A stretch of 64,000 bases of DNA from Streptomyces sp. NBC_00306 (lineage in GTDB: Bacteria; Actinomycetota; Actinomycetes; Streptomycetales; Streptomycetaceae): assembly GCF_036169555.1 (NCBI RefSeq), contig NZ_CP108032.1:1612001-1676000 (forward strand). Direction: 5' to 3'. The stretch's first letter is position 1. Every line of letters begins with the position of its first letter. Below, in pieces: positions 8,647 to 17,629 of the stretch. Made by a program: the position numbers and the translations under genes. The notes under the pieces were generated by a model. That model did not search any database. It had not been told where the DNA came from and saw only the letters and a list, made by a program, of their open reading frames with translations.

Positions 8647-9579
8647 ATGACCGGGTTTACCGGCCCACTGCACAGCATGGTGTTCCGTAACACCGATCTG
8701 CCCGATCTCTTCCATCATTCGGATGCCATAGCCATATCGAGGCAACGTGAGGCGGTCGGCTCCACCCGCTACCAACTGCTGCTCCTGGTCGTGGGAGCCG
8801 CCGTGGCGACGCTGCCGTCGTCCCTGAAGCTCGGCGACACGTTTCAACTCCCCGGCGCACTCAGCGCGTTGGCGTACATGGGGGTTCTCGTGCTCGGTTA
8901 CCGTTCCTCACGCCGTCGAGCAAAGTCGCAATGGCAACTCAACCGTTCTGCGGCGGAGTTCATCAAATCGGTGTGCTGGCGGTACTCCGTACACGGCACC
9001 CCGTTCGACGCCCGGGCCACCGACGCCGACGAGCTGTTCGTCGCCCGGCTGGAGGAGGGGTTACGGGAACTGGTGAAGGTGGGCTGGGAGGACCCGCGCA
9101 CGGGCGGGAGCGACCTCGCGGCGGCCGAACTCATCACGCCTGCCATGCGACGGCTCCGCGCCAAGCCCTACACCGTACGCAAGGAGACCTACGTCCGGGA
9201 CCGGTTGATCGAGCAACGCAACTGGTACCACCGCAGCGCCGAGATCTCCCGCCGTGCGACCCGGCTGTGGTCGGCATCGATCGGACTGCTCACCCTGCTG
9301 GCCCTGTTCTTCGCGCTGCTGCACACCTTCTCGCTCGCCGTGTCGGTCAATGTGGGCGGTCTGTTGTCGGCGGCCGCGGCGGCCTGTCTCGCCTGGAGCG
9401 AGATCCGCCGCCATCAACCCCTCATCGCCGCCCACTCGTTGGTCGAGGAGGACCTGGCCACGATGCACACGGCGATGGAGACCTCGGTCACCGACGCCCA
9501 ATGGCCGTCCGCGGTGTACGAGACGGAACGCATCGTGTCGCCCCAGCACACGGACTGGCTGGTACGGCACGGGAGTTGA
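8647..9579 (+). CDS. DUF4231/SLATT-domain membrane protein
   Basis: The 310-aa protein has two hydrophobic hairpins. The first is at about residues 45-90 (LLLLVVGAAVATLP, LAYMGVLVLGY) and the second near 210-260 (SIGLLTLLALFFALLHTF, NVGGLLSAAAAACLAW). They are separated by a charged cytoplasmic stretch with YVRDRLIEQRNWYHR, the hallmark of DUF4231, a SLATT-type (SMODS and SLOG-associating 2TM) family. SLATT proteins are proposed membrane effectors, possibly pore-forming, in nucleotide-signal conflict systems. The ATG has a strong G-run ribosome site. A TTA codon at 9061-9063 implies bldA control. It is divergent from fxsA and convergent with a SLOG gene 36 bp away. Confidence 0.8.
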   Translation: MTGFTGPLHSMVFRNTDLPDLFHHSDAIAISRQREAVGSTRYQLLLLVVGAAVATLPSSLKLGDTFQLPGALSALAYMGVLVLGYRSSRRRAKSQWQLNRSAAEFIKSVCWRYSVHGTPFDARATDADELFVARLEEGLRELVKVGWEDPRTGGSDLAAAELITPAMRRLRAKPYTVRKETYVRDRLIEQRNWYHRSAEISRRATRLWSASIGLLTLLALFFALLHTFSLAVSVNVGGLLSAAAAACLAWSEIRRHQPLIAAHSLVEEDLATMHTAMETSVTDAQWPSAVYETERIVSPQHTDWLVRHGS

Positions 9580-9615
9580 GCCGCCGTCGATGAAGCACCG
9601 GGGGCCTCGGCGTCA

Positions 9616-10101
9616 TCAGCTGCGCCGCAGGCCCTCGCGCCAGATGACGGTCACCGGCTTTCCCCGGTCACGGGCGTAGCTGACGATGTCCGCCGTGCCC
9701 CCGAGACCTCGGGCCGGACAGCCGTCCCAGACGGCGAGCAAACGGTCGCAGTTGTCGGCGATGTAGGCGCCGGCGGCGTAATAGGCCTCGTCCGTCGAGT
9801 GCGGGAAGGCGAGCTGGATCTCGCGCGCGGCGCGGCCGCGGAGCTGCTGGAAACGGGCCAGTTCGCCGGGGTCGGTGAAGCCGTCCGCGTAGTCGCCGCT
9901 CGGGATGACCACGGTCAGTTCGGCGCCGCAGTCGAGGGCGATGTCCGCGAAGAGCTGGTCGGCGCCGACGGCGAGACTGGAGAGCGCCTCCATCGAGCCG
10001 TCGTGTCCGCAGAGCGCGGCGCGCATCACCGCGCGCACGTGGTCCCGGGCCTCGGCGGGAATGTCTCGGTGGCCGGTCACTCCGATGCGTTTCACTGCCA
10101 C
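9616..10101 (-). CDS. SLOG-fold nucleotide-binding protein
   Basis: The protein of about 161 aa reads as a complete SLOG (SMF/DprA-LOG) Rossmann domain. It has an N-terminal strand and turn (RIGVTGHRDIP), a central SLAVGADQLFADIAL helix, and a C-terminal WDG-x-PARGLGGTADIV loop, which in this superfamily binds a nucleotide or nucleotide-derived ligand. The start is one of two GTG codons six bases apart (10101 or 10095). The second has better spacing from the GGGGG ribosome site. SLOG proteins are proposed sensors or generators of nucleotide signals for SLATT effectors, and a SLATT gene is the convergent neighbour. A functional pairing is inferred, not shown. Confidence 0.75.
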   Translation of the reverse strand: MAVKRIGVTGHRDIPAEARDHVRAVMRAALCGHDGSMEALSSLAVGADQLFADIALDCGAELTVVIPSGDYADGFTDPGELARFQQLRGRAAREIQLAFPHSTDEAYYAAGAYIADNCDRLLAVWDGCPARGLGGTADIVSYARDRGKPVTVIWREGLRRS

Positions 10102-10159
10102 GCGACCCCCGTATCTCCCGCGCCCGACGCCCTGACATCGTCTCAGATGACAGAGCCGC

Positions 10160-10196
10160 GTCGAGCCCCCGTCCTTCATACGGACGAGGGCTCGAC
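10160..10196 (-). terminator. Hairpin after the streptogrisin gene
   Basis: Two 15-base arms (10160-10174 and 10182-10196) pair with a single mismatch around a 7-base loop. The hairpin begins 23 bp past the protease stop codon, so it fits a terminator for that gene and insulates the SLOG gene downstream. There is no long T run, as is usual in Streptomyces. Confidence 0.75.
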
Positions 10197-10219
10197 CCGG
10201 ACGGTTCAGTCGCCGCGCG

Positions 10220-11119
10220 TCAGTAGACGCTGACTCCGTAGGCGCTGAGCGCCTCGGTGACCGGCTGGAAGAAGGTCGTACCGCCGGAGGAGCAGTTGCC
10301 GCTGCCGCCGGAGGTCAGGCCGATGGCCCTGCTGCCGGAGTAGAGCGGGCCGCCGCTGTCGCCGGGCTCGGCACAGACGTTGGTGCGGATCATGCCGTAG
10401 ACGACATCGCCGCCGCCGTAGTTCACCGTGGCGTTGAGACCGGTGACGCTGCCGCTGTGGGTGCCCGTGGTGGAGCCTCGGCGGGTCACCGACATGCCGA
10501 CCGTGGCGTTCGCGGCACTGGTGATGTCGACGCTGCCGACGGTGCCCGGGTGGGCGAGCGAGGTGTTGGAGTAGCGCACCAGGCCGTAGTCGTTCCCGGG
10601 GAAGCTGGATCCGGCCGTGGGGCCGATGGTGGTGGTGCGGGCGGAGTTGGTGTACCAGGTGCCCGCGCCGTCGGTGCAGTGACCGGCGGTCACGAAGTAG
10701 TAGGTGTTGCCGCTGCGGACGTTGAAGCCCGCGGAGCAGCGCCAGCTGGAGGCATAGATCGCGTCGCCGCCGGCGAGCAGCTTGGAGAAGACACCGGGGG
10801 TGCGCTCGATACGGAGGGCGTCGGCGTTGCTTCCGGCGGCCTTCTTGATCTTCGCTATCTCGGCCTGGGAGACGGTGCTGTCGGCCGTGACGACGAGGCT
10901 CTTCGTCGCAGGGTCGATGTTCCAGGCGGTGCCGGCCACATCCGCTGCGAGGACGGCGTCGCTCGCGGAGGTGAGCTCGGCTGCGCTGAACGTCTGGGAC
11001 TGGTCGGCGTTGGCCGCGGGGACGGCCAGTGCTGCGGCGGCGACCAGACCGGTGGAGACGGCGAGAAGGCGGGTACGTCTCGCCGTGGCACTGCGGGGGG
11101 TGGTGCGCTTGATCCTCAC
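10220..11119 (-). CDS. sprB: Secreted chymotrypsin-like serine protease, streptogrisin B type
   Basis: This is a 299-aa prepro-protease of the S1 alpha-lytic/streptogrisin family. A basic N-terminus and hydrophobic segment ([18 protein letters not shown]) ending near residue 38 form the signal peptide. A propeptide follows ([13 protein letters not shown]), and the mature enzyme begins near [10 protein letters not shown]. The triad is visible: His in TAGHC, Asp in GNDYGLVRY and Ser in [10 protein letters not shown]. Two disulfide-forming Cys pairs are present. The C-terminus ([17 protein letters not shown]) closely resembles Streptomyces griseus protease B as I recall it. The GTG start is set by GGGAGGAA six bases upstream. 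It stands alone, with a terminator downstream. Confidence 0.93.
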   Translation of the reverse strand: MRIKRTTPRSATARRTRLLAVSTGLVAAAALAVPAANADQSQTFSAAELTSASDAVLAADVAGTAWNIDPATKSLVVTADSTVSQAEIAKIKKAAGSNADALRIERTPGVFSKLLAGGDAIYASSWRCSAGFNVRSGNTYYFVTAGHCTDGAGTWYTNSARTTTIGPTAGSSFPGNDYGLVRYSNTSLAHPGTVGSVDITSAANATVGMSVTRRGSTTGTHSGSVTGLNATVNYGGGDVVYGMIRTNVCAEPGDSGGPLYSGSRAIGLTSGGSGNCSSGGTTFFQPVTEALSAYGVSVY

Positions 11120-11365
11120 TTGTCGTTCCTCCCGAGGGGAATCGGGGGCTCCCGTAGTGGGGTTCGGGGCCCGTGAGGCGCAGCCATGAAGCACCGTCCG
11201 ACTAACGGACATACCGTGCTCCTGACAAGCGCTGTTCGGGAGTATTCGGGCCGTCAACTGTCGGCGCAAGGGCGCCTTTCGGCCGCTGCGGGCACACACG
11301 ACTCATGGCCCCGCGGCTGGGGCGCCTCCGGGGCTGCGGCACATGCGTCCGGCCGGTAGGACGGG

Positions 11366-12181
11366 TCAGCGGTCGCGGAGGTTCCGTTCCCCCGCGGCAA
11401 TCTCCACCGCGAGCGTGTTCCCCGGCGGCGGGAAGGGGCAGATGAAGTGGTCGGCGAAGGCGCACGGGGGCAGCAGCGAGCGGTTGAAGTCGACGGTCAC
11501 CGTGCCGTCCGCTGCGGGCGCGGGCGGCCGCAGGAAGCGGAAGCGGTAGCTACCGTTCCCGCTGGTCGCGTCAGCGAAGACGGCCCACAGCGAACCGTCC
11601 TGCTCGACCGCCACCCGCAGGGAGTGCTCCATGCCGTCGAGGGGGAACGTGATCTCGCCACCGAGGCCGAGACCGCGCTCCCGCCCGTCGGCGTTCTCCA
11701 CCCGCACACTGCGGCTTTCCGGGTAGGCCCGGAAGGTCCCCGGCACGGCCCAGCGAGGGTCGTACGCCGTCGCCTCGATGCCCTCGAACGCCCGGCGCGC
11801 CGGTGAGTCGGGATCGAAGTCACGTACCGCCCAGAGCCCTTCGCGGCGCAGCACGACCAGCCGCCGCCGGCCGTGCGCGACCCGGGACTCGGGGACGGGC
11901 GCGTGGTCGGCGGTGAGACGGATCGAGCCGGTGAAGGGCTTGCCGTCGACGGTCAGAACGTCCTCGGGTCCGGCGGTGAGCACCACCCCGTCGCCGTCCG
12001 GCACCCAGCTTCCCGGGACGGCCGGAAGTCGCCCGTCCGGGTGGTCGCCCAACCAGTGCGTGCCGGTGAGCGAGAGCGGTCCGTACGGCGCGGAGACGGA
12101 ACCGACGCGCTGTTCGTGCCACTTCTGCCAGTTCTGCGGCTCGTTCCCGTCCTGACCCGCTTGCTGTGCGTCCGTGCTCAT
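11366..12181 (-). CDS. DUF1684 family protein
   Basis: The 271-aa protein has no signal peptide or membrane segment. Its C-terminus carries the block that marks DUF1684 (FNRSLLPPCAFADHFICPFP then NTLAVEIAAGER), with a conserved Cys and His that could form a catalytic or metal site. The N-terminal half is beta-rich (SLTGTHWLGD, GSIRLTADH). The function of the family is not known. The gene begins with ATG and lies downstream of the DUF5685 gene on the same strand (110 bp gap). That segment is short enough for a shared transcript, but no clear signal settles this. Confidence 0.85.
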   Translation of the reverse strand: MSTDAQQAGQDGNEPQNWQKWHEQRVGSVSAPYGPLSLTGTHWLGDHPDGRLPAVPGSWVPDGDGVVLTAGPEDVLTVDGKPFTGSIRLTADHAPVPESRVAHGRRRLVVLRREGLWAVRDFDPDSPARRAFEGIEATAYDPRWAVPGTFRAYPESRSVRVENADGRERGLGLGGEITFPLDGMEHSLRVAVEQDGSLWAVFADATSGNGSYRFRFLRPPAPAADGTVTVDFNRSLLPPCAFADHFICPFPPPGNTLAVEIAAGERNLRDR

Positions 12182-12291
12182 GCCGTCAACCTTTCACACC
12201 GGCTCGGAAGCCCCGTACGGGAGTGCGGGACCGACCCCGTGCGGCCGTGCACCCCTGCGGAGCCGTCGCGCTCCGCGCGGAGGTCGCGTCC

Positions 12292-13515
12292 TCAGCAGTC
12301 ACAGCTGCAGCAGTCGCAGCAGTCACAGTCGCAGTCACGGCAGCAGCCCTCACGCTTCTTGCGCGACCAGGGCCCCTCGTACTCCTTGGCGCAGCAGATC
12401 TGACAGGTGCAGAAGAGTCCGGTGAAGACCGCGCAGCCGGCGAGGAGCCCGCGCCGCTTGGGCGGGGTCGGTTCGCCGCCGAACCGCGGCGGACCGCCGG
12501 GGCCGCCGGGGTGGCCCGGGCCGCCCGGATTCCCGCCGCCGTAAGGATTCCCGCCGTAGGGGTTGTTGCCGTACGGGTTGTTGCCGTACGGGCCCTGACC
12601 GCCGCCCTGGTAGGGGTTCTGCGGGCCCTGCGGTGTGCCGTGCCCCTGGTGCGAGCAGGTCGTCGTACCGAAGGTCCGGTTCACCGACGTCCGCAGCTCA
12701 TGGGCGAGCAGCACATGCACCAGCTTGTCGTCCGTGAAGCGGGCGTCGGCCAGCGCGAGCCGTACGCCGTGGACCGCGTCGTCGGCGAGGCGGCGGGCCT
12801 CGGCGAGCGAGGTGCCGGTCGCGGTGAGCGGGTTCCAGGCACCCGACGCCGCGTCAGCTTCCCTGTCCTCGACGGCATCCAGCAGATGCGCGAGGCGTCC
12901 GAAGAGGCGCCCGGCCTCGGCGAGCGGGGCCACGTTCTCCGGGCGTCCGGCGAGTACCGCGGTGTGCGCGAAGGCGGCGGCCGTCGCCGTCTCCGTCGGC
13001 TCGGTGACCGTGAGCAGCGGGGTTCCGGGGCCGGCGAGCGCCTCGATCCCCGTCTGCCGGTCGACCGCGTCGACCAGGGCCGCGGTGTCGAAGCCGAGCG
13101 CCGCGCCGGTACGCGCGCCTGCCCGGTCCCAGCCGGTGGCGACCCGGCGCGCGGCGGCGGCCACCGGCCTGCGGGCCAACATCCCGTCCCGGTCGGCGAC
13201 GTGGTCGCGCACCTTGGCAGAGGCGAGGACCAGCGAGACGGCGGCCGCGAGGCGTGCGCCCTCGCCCTTGGCCACGGATGCGGTGCGCATCGCGCGCAGC
13301 GGGCAGGGGCCCGCCGTGCGCCGGGTCGCGGGAGTGCGTTCGGCCTGAGCCTCCGTCAGAACCGAGACGATCAGGCCGTCGTAGTTGGTCACGACCCTGG
13401 CGAACTGGCCGTGGTCGGCACGAAGTGCCAGGCACAGACCGCAGAGATGGGCCATCCACTCGGCCTTGAGCCCGTCCCCGAGACGGTGGCTGCATGGCCT
13501 GACGATTCCGAACAC
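12292..13515 (-). CDS. DUF5685 family protein with Gly/Asn/Pro-rich linker and cysteine-rich tail
   Basis: The 407-aa protein starts at a GTG behind GGGGGA, giving MFGIVRPCSHRL, typical of DUF5685. The N-terminal region has Cys pairs (PCSH, HLCGLC) that could hold a metal. The helical body resembles a regulatory or enzyme-like domain of unknown function. Near residues 310-350 is a low-complexity linker of YGNNP/YGGNP repeats and GGPGHPGG. The last 40 residues contain a Cys/Asp run (CCRDCDCDCCDCCSCDC) like a metal-binding tail. Expression signals are not obvious. It is divergent from the sepF-like gene. Function is unknown; metal binding is suggested only by the cysteines. Confidence 0.8.
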   Translation of the reverse strand: MFGIVRPCSHRLGDGLKAEWMAHLCGLCLALRADHGQFARVVTNYDGLIVSVLTEAQAERTPATRRTAGPCPLRAMRTASVAKGEGARLAAAVSLVLASAKVRDHVADRDGMLARRPVAAAARRVATGWDRAGARTGAALGFDTAALVDAVDRQTGIEALAGPGTPLLTVTEPTETATAAAFAHTAVLAGRPENVAPLAEAGRLFGRLAHLLDAVEDREADAASGAWNPLTATGTSLAEARRLADDAVHGVRLALADARFTDDKLVHVLLAHELRTSVNRTFGTTTCSHQGHGTPQGPQNPYQGGGQGPYGNNPYGNNPYGGNPYGGGNPGGPGHPGGPGGPPRFGGEPTPPKRRGLLAGCAVFTGLFCTCQICCAKEYEGPWSRKKREGCCRDCDCDCCDCCSCDC

Positions 13516-13803
13516 GACGTTCCCCCGAGAGCCGTTCGACAGTGCGGCACGCATCGTATCGAGCGATCCGTTCACCCGTACGTCCCCGACGTCACCCATC
13601 TGGCCCGAACTTCATATTTTGGGCCGAACATGCCCCGTACACAGGAGGAATCTTGACGAATCGCCACATCTTCTGTGCCAGTACCGTCACGAATCCCTCG
13701 CGCGGCGACTATCCACTTGGCGCGCGATCCGCATTATGGACGACCATAGGGATAGGGAAGACGGAAGACCGCAGTGAGCGGACTGCAGTGGAAGGAGGCG
13801 TCC

Positions 13804-14241
13804 ATGGGATCTGTGCGCAAGGCGAGCGCCTGGCTGGGACTCGTCGAGGACAGCGACGAGCGTTACTACGACGACGAGTACGCCGAGGGTGCGGAGACGG
13901 GTGAGAACGCCTGGGTCACCGACCCGCGGGTGCGCGTCGCCTCCGAGTCCGCCCAGGAAGAGGGACGCCGGATCGCCACGGTGTCGCCCTCCAGCTTCCG
14001 GGACGCCCGCGGTATCGGTGAGCTGTTCCGGGACGGTGTCCCGGTCATCGTCAACCTGACGTCCATGGAGCCCTCGGACGCCAAGCGCGTGGTGGACTTC
14101 GCCGCCGGACTGACCTTCGGCCTGCGCGGCTCCATCGAGCGCGTGGCGACCCGGGTCTTCCTGCTGAGCCCGTCGGACACCCAGGTCGTCAGCGGAGAGG
14201 CCCCGGGCCGCTCGCAGGACGGCTTCTTCAACCAGAGCTGA
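13804..14241 (+). CDS. sflA: SepF-like cell division protein, probably SflA
   Basis: This is a 145-aa SepF family protein. The start [13 protein letters not shown] is the amphipathic membrane-targeting helix of SepF. A short acidic linker follows, and the C-terminal DUF552 fold (about residues 55-130) has [23 protein letters not shown], the surface that contacts FtsZ and mediates dimerisation. AAGGAGG-like bases sit just upstream of the ATG. Streptomyces has a main sepF beside ftsZ plus two SepF-like genes. The neighbouring acyl-CoA dehydrogenase and the distance to der suggest the SflA copy, which is reported to restrain ectopic Z-ring formation. The paralogue assignment is inference; family membership is clear. 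Confidence 0.85.
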   Translation: MGSVRKASAWLGLVEDSDERYYDDEYAEGAETGENAWVTDPRVRVASESAQEEGRRIATVSPSSFRDARGIGELFRDGVPVIVNLTSMEPSDAKRVVDFAAGLTFGLRGSIERVATRVFLLSPSDTQVVSGEAPGRSQDGFFNQS

Positions 14242-14277
14242 GCGAGGCGTTCGCCGGCCGGCAGGCCCGACCGGCGT

Positions 14278-14297
14278 CCGGGGACCCGAGGTCCCGG
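14278..14297. terminator. Short hairpin between convergent genes
   Basis: CCGGGG-ACC and GGTCCCGG pair around a CGA loop with one bulged G. It lies between the stop codons of the sepF-like gene and the acyl-CoA dehydrogenase gene and could serve either direction. Confidence 0.45.
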
Positions 14298-14298
14298 C

Positions 14299-15486
14299 TC
14301 ACCGGAAGGCGTCGAGGCCGGTGAGCGCCTTGCCCAGCACGAGCTGGTGCATCTCGACGGTGCCCTCGTAGGTGAGCACCGATTCGAGATTCGTCGCGTG
14401 CCGCATCACCGGGTACTCCAGGGAGATCCCGTTCGCACCGAGGATGGTGCGCGAGGTGCGGCAGATCTCGATCGCCTCGCGCACGTTGTTGAGCTTGCCG
14501 AAGCTGACCTGCTCGGGGCGCAGCGTTCCCGCGTCCATGCGCCGCCCCAGATGGTGGGCGAGCAGGATGCCCTTGTGCAGCTCGACGGCCATGTCCGCGA
14601 GCTTGGCCTGGGTGAGCTGGAAGCCGCCGATGGGGCGGCCGAACTGCTCACGCGTACGCGAGTACTGGAGCGCCGACTCGAAGCTCGCGCGGGCGGCGCC
14701 CATGGAGCCCCAGACGATTCCGTACCGCGCGTGGGTCAGACAGCTCAGCGGGCCCTTCAGACCGGTGACCTCCGGCAGGACCGCGTCGGCGGGCAGCCGC
14801 ACCTCGTCGAGGACCAGCTCGCTGGTCACGCTCGCCCGCAGCGACCACTTGTGCTTGATCTCCGGGGCGGAGAATCCGGGGACGTCCGTCGGCACGGCGA
14901 AACCGCGGATGCCGTCGTCGGTCTGCGCCCAGACGACGGCGACACCGGCCACCGAGCCGTTGGTGATCCACATCTTGCGGCCGGTGAGCACCCAGTCCGA
15001 GCCGTCGCGCTTGGCGTAGGTGCGCATGCCCGCCGGGTCGGAGCCGTGGTCGGGCTCGGTCAGGCCGAAGCAGCCGATGATCTCGCCGGCCGCCATACCG
15101 GGCAGCCAGCGCTGCTTCTGCTCCTCGGAGCCGAAGCGGTGGATCGCGTACATGGCGAGTGAGCCCTGTACGGAGACCAGGGAGCGGATGCCGGAGTCCG
15201 CCGCTTCCAGTTCGAGGCAGGCGAGGCCGTACTGGACCGCGCTGGCTCCCGCGCAGCCGTAGCCCTTCAGCGACATGCCGAGCGCGCCGATGGAGCCGAG
15301 CTCACGTGCCAGCTCGCGGATGCCGGGCAGGTCGCCGCGCTCGTACCAGTCGGCGATGTACGGCATGACCCGGTCGGAGGCCCAGCTGCGGACGGTGTCG
15401 CGGACCGCGAGGTCCTCGGGGTCGAGCAGATCGTCGATGCCGAGCGGATCGCCGGCATCGAAACGCGGCTTCGCGGGTGCGGACAT
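14299..15486 (-). CDS. gcdH: Acyl-CoA dehydrogenase, glutaryl-CoA dehydrogenase type
   Basis: This is a 395-aa cytoplasmic FAD enzyme, full length for the family. Signatures include CFGLTEPDHGSDPAGM (FAD and substrate loop), WITNG, RTREQFGRPIGGFQLTQAKLADM, and at the C-terminus TYEGTVEMHQLVLGKALTG, where the Glu of TYEGT is the catalytic base of glutaryl-CoA dehydrogenases. It probably oxidises and decarboxylates glutaryl-CoA to crotonyl-CoA in lysine or tryptophan catabolism. Substrate choice rests on family resemblance. The ATG start gives MSAPAKPRFDAGDPLGIDDLL. It is convergent with the sepF-like gene and stands alone. Confidence 0.88.
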   Translation of the reverse strand: MSAPAKPRFDAGDPLGIDDLLDPEDLAVRDTVRSWASDRVMPYIADWYERGDLPGIRELARELGSIGALGMSLKGYGCAGASAVQYGLACLELEAADSGIRSLVSVQGSLAMYAIHRFGSEEQKQRWLPGMAAGEIIGCFGLTEPDHGSDPAGMRTYAKRDGSDWVLTGRKMWITNGSVAGVAVVWAQTDDGIRGFAVPTDVPGFSAPEIKHKWSLRASVTSELVLDEVRLPADAVLPEVTGLKGPLSCLTHARYGIVWGSMGAARASFESALQYSRTREQFGRPIGGFQLTQAKLADMAVELHKGILLAHHLGRRMDAGTLRPEQVSFGKLNNVREAIEICRTSRTILGANGISLEYPVMRHATNLESVLTYEGTVEMHQLVLGKALTGLDAFR

Positions 15487-15565
15487 TCAGGGCCTCCGGC
15501 AGCGCTGACAGAGCGGATGAAGAAAACTAGCAGTGTTAGTTACCAGCTCCGCCCGACGGTACGAC

Positions 15566-17200
15566 TCAGTGTGCCGCGCGTCCAGACCCGGTCGCCTCGA
15601 CGGGCTCACGGCTCGCCGGGATCGACACGTCCGGCCGCCGGGGGCGCGGGCACTGCTCGGCCGTCGAGCAGTCCATGACCCGAGGCAGCTTGAGCGCCGC
15701 CAGCGCGCCCAGCAGCAGCAGACCGGCGCTCACCAGCAGCGTGACATGCAGACCGTCCACGAACGCGTGCCGCGCGGTCTCGCGCAGTGTCTCCCCCGCG
15801 CCCCCGCCGAGCCGGTCGGACACCTGGTACGCCTCGCCCAGCGAATGGGAGGCGGCATTGCTCGCGGACGCCGGCACCCCGGGCAGCGAGCTGAACGCGG
15901 GCGCGTACGCCGCGTTCATGATGCTGCCGAGCAGCGCGATGCCCATGCCCGCGCCCAGCTGGTAGGACGTCTCCCCGATCGCGGCAGCCCCGCCCGCGTG
16001 CTCCTGCGGCGCCTCGCTGAGCATCGACTCGTAGGCCGCGAAGAGCGTGGTCTGCAGGCCGAAGCCGAGCAGCACGAATCCGGTGGTGAGCAGCCAGGGC
16101 CGGTCGTGCTGTCCCATCATCACCAGCAGCAGGACGGCCGCTGCGGTGAGCACGAAGCCCCAGCCGACCATCGCGCGTGGGCCGATGCGGCGCAGGGTGG
16201 ACGAGCCCGTCGCGCCCGCGGCCATCGCCGCGAAGGTGAGCGGCAGCAGCCGCAGCCCGGTCTCCAGCGGGCTGAGCCCGAGGATCAGCTGGAGGTACTG
16301 GACGGCTATCAGCTCCAGGCCGACCAGCGCCAGCATGGCCAGCACGATGCAGCCGACGGAGGTGGAGAAGGTGGCGCGGGCGAACATCCGGATGTCTATG
16401 AGCGGGTGCTCGCGCCGCCGCTGCCGCCGGACGAAGAGCACCAGCAGCACCGCGCCGATCAGCAGCGGACCGACCGTCCGGGCGTCGAGCAGGCCGTGCC
16501 CGACACCGAGCCGCTTCACCCCGAGGACGACGCCGAGCACTCCGGCGGCGGCGAGCAGGGCGCCCAGCACGTCCCACGGGCCGTCCGTGTTCCCCCGGGA
16601 CTCCGGCAGCAGCAGCCGGCCGATGGGCAGGATCAGCGCCATCAGCGGGATGTTGATCAGGAAGACCGAGCCCCACCAGAAGTGCTCGACGAGGAAGCCG
16701 CCGAGGACCGGCCCGGTAGCGGCGCCGACCGCGGCGACCGCGGTCCATATGCCGATCGCCATCGCCCGTTCCCGCCGGTCGGGGAAGACGGCACGGAGTA
16801 TCGAGAGCGTCGCGGGCATGATCATCGCGCCGCCGACACCCAGCAGGGCGCGTGCGGCGATGAGTATGTCCGGGGTGGCGGCGAAGGCGGCGACGGCGGA
16901 CGCGATGCCGAAGATCGCGTAACCGAGCAGGAGCACTCTGCGGCGGCCGATGCGGTCGCCGAGGGTGCCGAAGAGGATCAGCAGTGCGGCGCAGATGAGG
17001 GGATAGGCGTCGACGATCCACAGCAGTTCCACGCCGCTCGGGCGCAGATCCTCCGTGACGGCGGGCACCGCGACGTGCAGCACGGTCGCGTCCAGCGCGA
17101 CGAGCAGCAGGCTGAGGCAGAGGACGACGAGGACGACCCAGCGGTTGGCACCGCCGGCGGCGGCACGCAGGCGTGCCACGGCCGTGATCGTCCCGGACAT
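15566..17200 (-). CDS. MFS drug exporter of the 14-TM DHA2 (EmrB/QacA) family
   Basis: The 544-aa membrane protein has about 14 hydrophobic segments, the DHA2 count. The motif D-type start VALDATVLHVAVPAV lies in the first helix, motif A appears as GTLGDRIGRRRVLLLG, and motif C as AATGPVLGGFL near helix 5, the antiporter signature. It should export lipophilic cations or drugs in exchange for protons. The cytoplasmic tail is short and charged. It is not coupled to a regulator here. The gene downstream is the acyl-CoA dehydrogenase (79 bp), and upstream lies a 429-bp non-coding stretch. Confidence 0.9.
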   Translation of the reverse strand: MSGTITAVARLRAAAGGANRWVVLVVLCLSLLLVALDATVLHVAVPAVTEDLRPSGVELLWIVDAYPLICAALLILFGTLGDRIGRRRVLLLGYAIFGIASAVAAFAATPDILIAARALLGVGGAMIMPATLSILRAVFPDRRERAMAIGIWTAVAAVGAATGPVLGGFLVEHFWWGSVFLINIPLMALILPIGRLLLPESRGNTDGPWDVLGALLAAAGVLGVVLGVKRLGVGHGLLDARTVGPLLIGAVLLVLFVRRQRRREHPLIDIRMFARATFSTSVGCIVLAMLALVGLELIAVQYLQLILGLSPLETGLRLLPLTFAAMAAGATGSSTLRRIGPRAMVGWGFVLTAAAVLLLVMMGQHDRPWLLTTGFVLLGFGLQTTLFAAYESMLSEAPQEHAGGAAAIGETSYQLGAGMGIALLGSIMNAAYAPAFSSLPGVPASASNAASHSLGEAYQVSDRLGGGAGETLRETARHAFVDGLHVTLLVSAGLLLLGALAALKLPRVMDCSTAEQCPRPRRPDVSIPASREPVEATGSGRAAH

Positions 17201-17629
17201 GTACTACCTCCCAGTGAGTCCCTCGCGTTCGGCGGGCCAGCCGGGGACGGGGTGATCCCTCAAGGCGGTCCGGCATCGAGGCGAGTGAGCCGTCAGCGTA
17301 CGCGAGTTCAGGCCGGTGGCGCGTGGTCCATCTCTCACCACTTCGGCCGTGGACGTGTGGCGTACGCCACGCCCGGCAGCCCCGGAGGAAATGGATCATG
17401 CCCTCTTCCGAACGAGGGGAAAAATCCGTACGGGCAGGTCATGAACGAGAATTTGCCCGGCGGAATGAGGCCGCGACACGCCCTCCCGAGCAATAGCGTG
17501 GGTGACCTCCGGGATTTCCGAATTGGCCAGGAATAAAGCCGGAGTCTGAGACATACTCCACATCACATCGTCATCACAAAGACGCTGGATCGGCCTAGTC
17601 GCGCACTCACTCGCTGTAACGTCGATTGG
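17201..17629. other. Intergenic region between the MFS exporter and PAP2 genes, with a possible 32-codon ORF
   Basis: This is the divergent promoter region of the two flanking genes. At 17398-17496 an ATG eight bases after GGAGGA opens a 32-codon plus-strand frame (MPSSERGEKSVRAG...). Its codons lack the usual G/C third position, so translation is doubtful. Another short frame overlaps it from an ATG near 17441. A TAACGT hexamer ends 7 bases before the PAP2 GTG and could be a -10 element for a leaderless message. Nothing else was recognised. Confidence 0.35.
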
